NCBI GenBank assembly: GCA_003645115.1
Contig: QNEG01000015.1
Location: 1 to 13,277, forward strand
Direction of reading: 5' to 3'
Source: a bacterium
Lineage (GTDB): Bacteria; UBP14; UBA6098; B30-G16
Length of the DNA stretch: 13,277 nucleotides
Shown here: positions 1-6,341 of the stretch, piece by piece
How the letters are laid out: each line of letters starts with the position of its first letter
Position numbering within the stretch: position 1 is the stretch's first letter
Made by a program: the position numbers and the translations under genes
The notes under the pieces: model-generated
Database searches by the model: none
What the model was told of the DNA's origin: nothing
Seen by the model: only the letters and a program-made list of their open reading frames with translations

Positions 1-5
1 ATAAT

Positions 6-887
6 ATGCGATTAATTTTACTGATAATATTGAGTATAGGATTATCATTGTATGCGAATGACTGGGAATTTTCTTGGGTCGGCGAGCCCGGCTATCGTTG
101 GGATGGAGTAGAACCAGACTATTTCGAACACAATGAGATTTTTACATTTAAAGTGCGAGTGGAAAGCGACATCGAGCCATTGTATGTTCATCTGAATGTG
201 GATGCAAATGCGGATGGCTTTTTCGCTCGAAATGAACAGATACCGATGGAACTGGCACGGAAAGATAGCGCTGGGTATATATATCAGAAGAAAATGAAAT
301 TGGATGAACCGAAAGGGAATCGTCCATTAGCTTATTATTTCTCCGCCCAGGTGGGATTTAATATGCGAACTTCATCTCTTCATTTGGGTCCATTCTGGGA
401 AAAAAATGTCTCTTTTGTTTTGGTCGGTGATTCTCTATGGGAAAGCGATGGTCCAATTTACCCGCTGGAAGTTCTTACCAATCCATCGGATAATAAATTC
501 TTACTAATAAATACGGGAGATACTCCATTGACATTCGGACTAACTATAAGCGAACAATCAAAAACCCTGTGGAAACCTATTTCAGATTATGATAAAATAG
601 CTGGAGAAAACAAATATATTTTATCGGCGATGTTCCTTAAACACAATCAGGATAAGCCCGATGAAAATAACTTTAATACAGACAATTGGGAAGATGTTCT
701 GTCCTATCAACCGAAATTCGCCTGTGGTGAGCAATTAGGCTATAGAAACTATTCCGCTGGAGAACATCTTGCACCCGGAGATACTGCGGTATTATGGTTG
801 AATTTTGTCGCTCCTGCGAGTTCATCTGGCGAAGTTGCCGACCAAATTCAAAGCATTATCATTAAAGTGTTTGCTATCGGTGAGTAA
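6..887 (+). CDS. Secreted two-domain beta-sandwich protein with a calcium-loop motif, first gene of the pil unit
   Basis: I do not recognise a named family. The protein has 293 residues. A hydrophobic N-terminus (about residues 2-17, cleavage plausible after the YA at 16-17) indicates export. The first half (about 20-145) reads as a beta-rich domain carrying D-A-N-A-D-G-F-F-A-R-N-E at 66-77, which fits an EF-hand-type calcium loop (D66, N68, D70, G71, hydrophobic F73, E77). The second half (about 152-290) is a second beta-sandwich, with I-N-x-G at 168-171, L-x-A-x-F at 206-210 and V-A-P-x-S-S-S at 268-274. The same motifs occur at the same spacing in the C-terminus of the 1303-residue protein at 6342-10253. 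pilT follows after 21 bases, so co-transcription and a pilus- or surface-related role are inferred. Only five bases lie upstream in the window, so the start cannot be checked against a ribosome-binding site; the signal peptide supports it. No transmembrane segment is seen after the signal. Confidence 0.8.
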   Translation: MRLILLIILSIGLSLYANDWEFSWVGEPGYRWDGVEPDYFEHNEIFTFKVRVESDIEPLYVHLNVDANADGFFARNEQIPMELARKDSAGYIYQKKMKLDEPKGNRPLAYYFSAQVGFNMRTSSLHLGPFWEKNVSFVLVGDSLWESDGPIYPLEVLTNPSDNKFLLINTGDTPLTFGLTISEQSKTLWKPISDYDKIAGENKYILSAMFLKHNQDKPDENNFNTDNWEDVLSYQPKFACGEQLGYRNYSAGEHLAPGDTAVLWLNFVAPASSSGEVADQIQSIIIKVFAIGE

Positions 888-908
888 TAAACATAAGAGG
901 AGTAAGAA

Positions 909-2039
909 ATGGCAGAAGGTGGAAAAATATCAGTAAGAGAACTATTAGAAGAAATGGTAAAACGCGGTGCATCGGACTTACATATAACAGTGGGTTCACC
1001 GCCGGTAATCAGGATAGATGGAAAATTACAACGATTGCCTTACGACCCCATTTCTCCGGATGCTGCGAAACGAATGGCATATTCGATTATGACCGAGCGG
1101 CAAAAACAACGATTCGAGGAAGAATGGGAAGTGGATTTATCGTTCGGTCTGGAGGGAGTAGCTCGTTTTCGTGTGAATATTTTCCTTCAGCGAGGGAATG
1201 TAGCTATCGCTATTCGAGTTATTCCGATGCGAATTAGTTCTTTCGAGGAATTGATGTTACCGCCGGTGCTATCCACATTCGCAGAGTATCCCAATGGTTT
1301 GGTGCTGGTAACCGGTCCTACTGGTTCGGGAAAATCCACTTCTCTCGCTGCCATAATCGACAAAATCAATCGTGAAAGATATGAGCATATTCTTACTGTG
1401 GAGGACCCAATCGAGTTTGTCCACGAGCATAAGAATTGCATAATAAACCAACGCGAGGTAGGTGCTGATACTATGAGTTTTGCTCGAGCACTAAAATACG
1501 CACTCCGTGAGGACCCCGATGTAGTGCTTATCGGCGAGATGCGAGACCTGGACACTGTGGAATCTGCTCTTATCATCGCAGAGACCGGGCACCTGGCATT
1601 CGCCACATTGCATACTAATTCTTGTGCCGAGACAATCAACCGAATTATCGATATTTTCCCCACTGCGCAACAGCAACAGGTTAGAGTTCAATTATCATTT
1701 GTGCTTCGAGCAGTAGTTACTCAAGCATTGATGCCGAAAATCGGTGGTGGTCGAGTGCCCGCTTGCGAGGTTATGATAGTCACTCCAGCTATCCGCGCTC
1801 AAATCCGTGAGGATAAAATTCATCAAATTTATTCTGCTATTCAGGCTGGTGGAAAATATGGTATGCAGACAATGAATCAGTCATTATCGGACTTGTATTT
1901 GAAACGATTGATTACTATCGAGGAGGCGATGAATCGTTCACCCGATCCGCAGGAGCTGAACGATATAATAGCCCGCAAGCGTTCTGGCGCGGTGACCAGC
2001 GGTAGTGCGAGAACTTCCAAAATTGGCTCGCGAAAATAA
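909..2039 (+). CDS. pilT: PilT, type IV pilus retraction ATPase
   Basis: A cytoplasmic hexameric ATPase of the type II/IV secretion family, which in PilT powers pilus retraction and twitching motility. At 376 residues it is near the usual 345-370. An N-terminal PAS-like domain (about 1-110) carries the typical G-A-S-D-L-H at 20-25. Walker A is G-P-T-G-S-G-K-S at 136-143, the Asp box is at 161-170 (E165, D166), Walker B is L-I-G-E-M-R-D at 207-213, and the His box is T-G-H-L-A-F-A-T-L-H-T at 226-236. The PilT signature A-I-R-N-L-I-R-E appears as A-I-R-A-Q-I-R-E at 294-301, with two central changes. The long N-terminal region of the assembly ATPase PilB is absent, which separates it from PilB. 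The basic Ser-rich tail (about 355-376) is slightly long. The start has A-G-A-G-G-A-G six bases upstream. pilC follows after 21 bases. Confidence 0.97.
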   Translation: MAEGGKISVRELLEEMVKRGASDLHITVGSPPVIRIDGKLQRLPYDPISPDAAKRMAYSIMTERQKQRFEEEWEVDLSFGLEGVARFRVNIFLQRGNVAIAIRVIPMRISSFEELMLPPVLSTFAEYPNGLVLVTGPTGSGKSTSLAAIIDKINRERYEHILTVEDPIEFVHEHKNCIINQREVGADTMSFARALKYALREDPDVVLIGEMRDLDTVESALIIAETGHLAFATLHTNSCAETINRIIDIFPTAQQQQVRVQLSFVLRAVVTQALMPKIGGGRVPACEVMIVTPAIRAQIREDKIHQIYSAIQAGGKYGMQTMNQSLSDLYLKRLITIEEAMNRSPDPQELNDIIARKRSGAVTSGSARTSKIGSRK

Positions 2040-2060
2040 GGGATAAGGGGGTGATAATCG

Positions 2061-3263
2061 ATGCCCATATTTGAATATTCAGGAAGAACAGCCAGTGGAC
2101 AGTCCGTTTCTGGTGCACTGGAAGCGAAAAGTAAACAAGAACTTATTTCGCTTCTGCGAAAACAGCGAGTAATAGTCACCAAAGTAAAGAAAAAGCCGAA
2201 GCAGATGGATATTGTAATCGGCTCTGGCGTGAAATCTGTGGAGATTTCTCGATTTACTCGACAATTCGCTGTGATGATAGAGGCGGGACTTCCATTGGTG
2301 CAATGTCTGGACATTCTGGCTACTCAAACTCCAAATAAAATATTTGGAAAAAAATTAGCTGATATTCGCGATTCCGTTTCCAGTGGAAGCACTTTGGCTA
2401 ATGCTATGGCAAAACATAAGAAAATATTCGATGATTTATATGTAAATATGGTGGAAGCTGGCGAGGTCGGTGGTGCATTGGAAACCATTCTGAAAAGACT
2501 GGCAGATTACCGTGAAAAATCCGATACCATCCGCAGAAAAGTGAAAGGCGCTCTAACATACCCGGCAATTGTCTCCGGTATGTTAGTGTTGATTGCCTGG
2601 GTTATGCTTACTTTTATCGTCCCTATATTTGCTGGTATGTTCGAATCACTGGGAGCAGAACTTCCTAAACCTACTCAGATAGTTATCAATATATCCAACT
2701 GGTTAAAGAGTAATATGATTCTTCTTATCGCTATAATGATTTCTATTTTTGTGGCGTATAAATTACTAATGAAAAATCAAAAGACTCGCTTTTATTTAGA
2801 TTTGGTAAAATTGCGAATGCCAGTATTCGGTCCGTTAGTTCGGAAAACTGCGGTAGCGAGGTTCTCACGAACTCTTTCCACCCTTCAACAAAGCGGTGTG
2901 AATATTATCGATGCATTGAACATTACTTCCAAAACCGCTGGCAATTCTGTATTGGAGAAAGCAATTAAAGATGCTATTATATCCATCTCCCAAGGCGAAA
3001 CAATTACCGCACCACTGGAGGAAAGTAAAGTATTTCCACCTATGGTAATACAGATGATAAATGTGGGAGAAAAGACTGGAAATATGGATGAAATGCTTGC
3101 ACGAGTGGCAGATTTTTATGATGAGGAAGTCGATGCTGCCGTGGAGGCTTTAACTTCACTTATCGAGCCGATAATGACTGTAGTAATGGGTATAGTGGTT
3201 GGTGGACTCCTCATCGCTATGTATTTACCTATGTTTGATATTATTGGTAAAATTAAAGGATAA
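2061..3263 (+). CDS. pilC: PilC, type IV pilus inner-membrane platform protein (T2SF family)
   Basis: The polytopic inner-membrane protein that anchors the assembly and retraction ATPases beneath the pilus. At 400 residues it has the family's usual length (about 400-410). The N-terminus (Y-x-G-R-x-A-S-G-Q, about 6-14) is the standard leader region. Two GspF/T2SF cytoplasmic domains follow, at about 67-190 and 268-390. Each carries the F-x-R/S-R-x-L/F-A start and the V-x-A/V-G-E-x-x-G-x-L/M motif (V131-E-A-G-E-V-G-G; V335-G-E-K-T-G-N-M). Membrane segments lie near 171-193, 219-236 and 371-391. The ribosome-binding site A-A-G-G-G-G-G-T-G-A (2045-2054) matches the 16S rRNA 3' end with one G in place of A. 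The gene sits between pilT and the kinase gene, the common pilTC order; pilB is not upstream here. Confidence 0.96.
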   Translation: MPIFEYSGRTASGQSVSGALEAKSKQELISLLRKQRVIVTKVKKKPKQMDIVIGSGVKSVEISRFTRQFAVMIEAGLPLVQCLDILATQTPNKIFGKKLADIRDSVSSGSTLANAMAKHKKIFDDLYVNMVEAGEVGGALETILKRLADYREKSDTIRRKVKGALTYPAIVSGMLVLIAWVMLTFIVPIFAGMFESLGAELPKPTQIVINISNWLKSNMILLIAIMISIFVAYKLLMKNQKTRFYLDLVKLRMPVFGPLVRKTAVARFSRTLSTLQQSGVNIIDALNITSKTAGNSVLEKAIKDAIISISQGETITAPLEESKVFPPMVIQMINVGEKTGNMDEMLARVADFYDEEVDAAVEALTSLIEPIMTVVMGIVVGGLLIAMYLPMFDIIGKIKG

Positions 3264-3289
3264 TCACACCGTCTATAAAAATTATCAAT

Positions 3290-5017
3290 ATGGCTGATGA
3301 ACAAAATAATGACAATATCCAGTGGCGGATAGAACTCCAAAAGAAACTAAAATGGTTGCTCCTATCTCGATTGGTTATCCTAATTTTGCTATTTGCCGCA
3401 ATCACTATCTTTTTAGCTCAATACCAATTCCTGTTCAAACTGTTTGTGGTGTATGGATTCATCACGCTCGGTTATCTTTCGGCTTTATATTTCTGGCGAA
3501 TCGCCAGAAAGGAATTCAGTTTCGCATTCTTGTATGGAATAGAATTATTTTTCGAAATCCTGATGGAGACTGCTATAATCCATTTCACTGGTGGTGAAGC
3601 CAGTCCATTTACTTTCCTGTATATGCTGACTATTTTATCCAGTGCATTTTTCTATGACCTTCCCGGAACGGTGCTCACTGCTACCGGTGCTGCATTGGCT
3701 TATTCGGCACTAACTTATCTGAGATTCAACGAAATAACGGAGCCAGTGTTCATCGCAGGTTCCAGTATAGCTCACCGAAGTTCTGATATGACATTCGCTA
3801 TTGCATATATTCAGGTTTGTTTCCTGTATATCGTGGCTTTTCTCAGTGGGTATCTATCACGAAAAATCCGTGCACATCTTGGAGAACTGGAGGAGACAAA
3901 ACAGCGATTGGAGCGAGCATACTGGAACACCGACCAGATAATCCAACATATGCGAAATGGTCTGGTCACAGTGGATGAATACGGAACGATATTGTATTTC
4001 AATCCTTCTGCCAGCAGGATACTACAATTACCCGAGGAAATTGTTATGGGAAAAAGGTTTGAAAATATCTTTCCTGATAGGTTGAACTCGTTTACCGATT
4101 GTCTCAAACAGGCGCTGAAATCTCCCACCGTTCAGCGAACGGAAATAGAAATCACCAACAGATACGGACAAAATATACCACTCGCTCTGGCAATAAATAC
4201 ATTGCGCATCAATCAGGAAATACACGGTGCGATTGCATTATTCGAAGATATAACCGAGGAGAAGAAACGAGACGAATTGCTTCAACAAATGGAAAAACTC
4301 GCCGCAATCGGAGAATTGTCTGCCAGGTTGGCTCACGAACTGCGAAATCCATTGGCTACTATCCGCGGCGGTGTAGAAATGCTGACTAAACAAAACCAGG
4401 ATGAAAAGAATTCTGTTTCGAGACTTATACTAAAAGAAAGCGATAGATTGACCGATATCCTGGAAAGTTTTTTGATATTCGCTCGCCTGAAAGAATTGCC
4501 ACCAGAATATTTCCGCACCGAGAATATCAATATTTGTTCTCTTGTAAATGAAATCGTGGAGGAATTTAGAACTGCATACGATACTCTAAATATAAATTTT
4601 ATTATCGAGTTACCGCCACAACTTGTGATAATAGGTAAAAAAGACCAATTAAAGCAGGTATTTCAAAACTTGTTCAAAAATTCTATGGAGTCGATTGGTG
4701 ATAATCCCGGAGAAATAAGAATATCCACCGCTGGAACCAGAACCAGTCTTTTCACAAAGGAAGAATTGGTTGGAATTTCCGTAGTTGACAATGGTAAAGG
4801 AATACCCAAAGAAAATGTGCAAAAGATATTCGAGCCATTTTTCACCGACAAGCCAAAGGGCACCGGACTCGGTTTATCTATCGTTCAGGGAATTGTAAAT
4901 CAACACGGTGGATATATCGAAGTAAACAGAGATATCGATAATGGGGCAGAATTCATTATATATCTTCCCAAAAGTGATTCCAATCGACCAAATACTGACT
5001 TAACTCGACCAGAATAA
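3290..5017 (+). CDS. pilS: Membrane PAS-domain sensor histidine kinase, PilS-like
   Basis: A sensor kinase of 575 residues. About six hydrophobic segments span 25-188 (near 25-44, 48-68, 78-95, 104-122, 127-143 and 168-188), followed by a short coiled linker (190-212), a PAS domain (about 215-325), HisKA and HATPase_c. The phospho-accepting His is H349 in A-H-E-L-R-N-P-L-A. The N box lies around N460-N464, G1 is D500-N-G-K-G, the F box is F514-E-P-F-F, and G2 is K523-G-T-G-L-G-L-S. The layout matches PilS, which with PilR controls pilin expression in Pseudomonas; position after pilTC supports that reading. No response regulator follows, because the next gene is convergent two bases away, so the partner is encoded elsewhere. 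No Shine-Dalgarno-like sequence is visible in the 26 bases upstream of the ATG, unlike its neighbours, which may keep expression low. It could instead be an NtrB/AtoS-type kinase with another target. Confidence 0.88.
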   Translation: MADEQNNDNIQWRIELQKKLKWLLLSRLVILILLFAAITIFLAQYQFLFKLFVVYGFITLGYLSALYFWRIARKEFSFAFLYGIELFFEILMETAIIHFTGGEASPFTFLYMLTILSSAFFYDLPGTVLTATGAALAYSALTYLRFNEITEPVFIAGSSIAHRSSDMTFAIAYIQVCFLYIVAFLSGYLSRKIRAHLGELEETKQRLERAYWNTDQIIQHMRNGLVTVDEYGTILYFNPSASRILQLPEEIVMGKRFENIFPDRLNSFTDCLKQALKSPTVQRTEIEITNRYGQNIPLALAINTLRINQEIHGAIALFEDITEEKKRDELLQQMEKLAAIGELSARLAHELRNPLATIRGGVEMLTKQNQDEKNSVSRLILKESDRLTDILESFLIFARLKELPPEYFRTENINICSLVNEIVEEFRTAYDTLNINFIIELPPQLVIIGKKDQLKQVFQNLFKNSMESIGDNPGEIRISTAGTRTSLFTKEELVGISVVDNGKGIPKENVQKIFEPFFTDKPKGTGLGLSIVQGIVNQHGGYIEVNRDIDNGAEFIIYLPKSDSNRPNTDLTRPE

Positions 5018-5019
5018 AC

Positions 5020-6195
5020 TCATCCATATATAAGATATTTTTCCCGAAGTGAGCAAAATTCATCTGATGGACTATCGAAGGCATCCAGTAATTCTACGAG
5101 TGGGATATGGTCTGATATCATTTCTCGCCAGCAAGACGAACCACATAATATATCGAATGGTAATTTTTCGTTTTCATATTCATAAGGCGGAGGAATAAAT
5201 TTAAATTCACCTGGATATAAATCGAAACAAGTTTTTACCACCGCGATACCAGTCCGCACCGGATTAAATATTTCTTTATCGGTGATATGCAATTGGATAC
5301 CGCCACAAAGTGTTCCCTTGTATTTATTGAATGTTGGAGAAAAATAAATTGGGCGGAAATGCACTCCAGTCAATTGCAATGTAGAGAGAGATTCACATAA
5401 ATTGTATGGCTGAATAAACGGTGCGCCAAAAATCTCGAACGGTCTAGTGGTCCCTCTGCCCTCGGAAATATTGGTTCCCTCCAGTAAACACATCCCAGGA
5501 TATACTGTGGCAGTGTCCAATGTCGGCATATTAGGCGAAGGCTGCACCCAAAACAATCCTGTCTCATCGAACCACATATCACGACTCCAGTTTTTCATAC
5601 GCACTATTTCCAAGTCTGCTCCCACTCCAAATTCCTCGTTTACATAATAAAGTATTTCTCCTATGGTCATCCCGTGTCGAATGGGAAGTGGATATAATCC
5701 CACAAAGGAGAGATAATCATCCTCCTGAAGTGTTCCCTGGACAATTTTCCCGCCGATTGGATTGGGACGATCCAGAACTATTACTTTCGTTCCGGTCTTG
5801 GCTGCGATTTCCATAACCATTACCGCAGCCCACACGAATGTGTAATAGCTCGCTCCCACATCCTGAAGTTCTATCAGAACTACATCTATGTTTTTTAGAT
5901 ACTCCTGGTTGGGATACAATGAATCGAAAGTCTCACCATATAGAGAAATTACTTGAATACCGTATCGAGGATGTCTCGATGAATCCACACCAATTTGGTC
6001 TTGCGCTGAACCATAAAATCCGTGTTCGGGAGCAAATATCGAATCGGGGATATTGCCAGAATCTACCAATATATCTAATATATGAGTAAGATTGGAATCC
6101 ACAGATGCAGGATGGCATAGCAAGGCAAATTTCTTTCCCCATACCTGTTGAAAGCCACTCTCGCAAAATATGTCCAATCCTGTCTTTACTGGCAT
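5020..6195 (-). CDS. namZ: NamZ/DUF1343 family exo-beta-N-acetylmuramidase, without signal peptide
   Basis: The sequence matches the DUF1343 family along its whole length (391 residues from the ATG chosen here). Bacillus subtilis NamZ in this family removes N-acetylmuramic acid from the non-reducing end of peptidoglycan fragments. Family motifs in order: A-P-E-H-G at 55-59, D-V-G-A-S-Y-Y-T at 112-119, L-D-R-P-N-P at 141-146, R-H-G-M-T-I-G-E at 173-180, P-S-P-N at 219-222, and S-E-G-R-G-T-T at 244-250. Which glutamate is catalytic I cannot say from sequence alone. The ATG at 6195 was preferred to the TTG at 6219 because G-G-G-A-T lies six bases upstream and the homology begins at once (V-K-T-G-L-D). 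The N-terminus is not hydrophobic, so the enzyme is predicted to be cytoplasmic and to act on imported muropeptides. It has nine cysteines. It lies behind a terminator, so it probably has its own promoter, and it converges on the kinase gene with a 2-base gap. Confidence 0.93.
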   Translation of the reverse strand: MPVKTGLDIFCESGFQQVWGKKFALLCHPASVDSNLTHILDILVDSGNIPDSIFAPEHGFYGSAQDQIGVDSSRHPRYGIQVISLYGETFDSLYPNQEYLKNIDVVLIELQDVGASYYTFVWAAVMVMEIAAKTGTKVIVLDRPNPIGGKIVQGTLQEDDYLSFVGLYPLPIRHGMTIGEILYYVNEEFGVGADLEIVRMKNWSRDMWFDETGLFWVQPSPNMPTLDTATVYPGMCLLEGTNISEGRGTTRPFEIFGAPFIQPYNLCESLSTLQLTGVHFRPIYFSPTFNKYKGTLCGGIQLHITDKEIFNPVRTGIAVVKTCFDLYPGEFKFIPPPYEYENEKLPFDILCGSSCWREMISDHIPLVELLDAFDSPSDEFCSLREKYLIYG

Positions 6196-6201
6196 AATTA
6201 T

Positions 6202-6207
6202 ATCCCG
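6202..6207 (-). promoter_or_regulatory. Ribosome-binding site fixing the namZ start
   Basis: On the minus strand C-G-G-G-A-T precedes the ATG at 6195, with six bases between G-G-G-A-T and the start. Nothing comparable precedes the upstream in-frame TTG at 6219. The six-base spacing equals that at three other starts in the window (909, 10253, 13086). Confidence 0.6.
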
Positions 6208-6231
6208 TTTCAGTTTCAATATAATCAGAAA

Positions 6232-6258
6232 TTATGGATACGGAATTAAAATCCATAA
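6232..6258. repeat. 8-bp perfect inverted repeat upstream of namZ
   Basis: T-T-A-T-G-G-A-T (6232-6239) and A-T-C-C-A-T-A-A (6251-6258) are exact reverse complements separated by 11 bases. The element lies 37 bases upstream of the namZ start and abuts the T-run of the terminator behind the large repeat-protein gene. It could be an operator for namZ or an RNA hairpin in its leader. There is no G/C-rich stem and no proper T-run on either side, so it is not itself a terminator. Confidence 0.45.
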
Positions 6259-6290
6259 AAAACCCCCGCTCTCATTATATGGAACGGGGG
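6257..6290 (-). terminator. Intrinsic terminator of the 1303-residue repeat-protein gene
   Basis: Read on the minus strand, C-C-C-C-C-G-T-T-C pairs with G-A-G-C-G-G-G-G-G: six G/C pairs, a G-T wobble, then two more pairs around a 10-base loop. It is followed at once by six T. It begins 51 bases after the stop codon of the gene at 6342-10253 and separates that gene from namZ. Confidence 0.88.
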
Positions 6291-6341
6291 AATTAGGAAT
6301 GGGAGAAAATGAGTTTCCCACAACACTAACAGATTTTTTAC

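Noticed and set aside
909..2039. Possibility that the ATPase is PilB or GspE rather than PilT
   Set aside because: It lacks the long N-terminal region and zinc-binding cysteines of assembly ATPases and has the PilT-type C-terminal signature.
6196..6219. Perfect T-A-T-A-A-T just before the namZ ATG, read as a -10 element
   Set aside because: It overlaps the ribosome-binding-site spacing and would put the transcription start inside the coding region; no -35 element at 16-18 bases.
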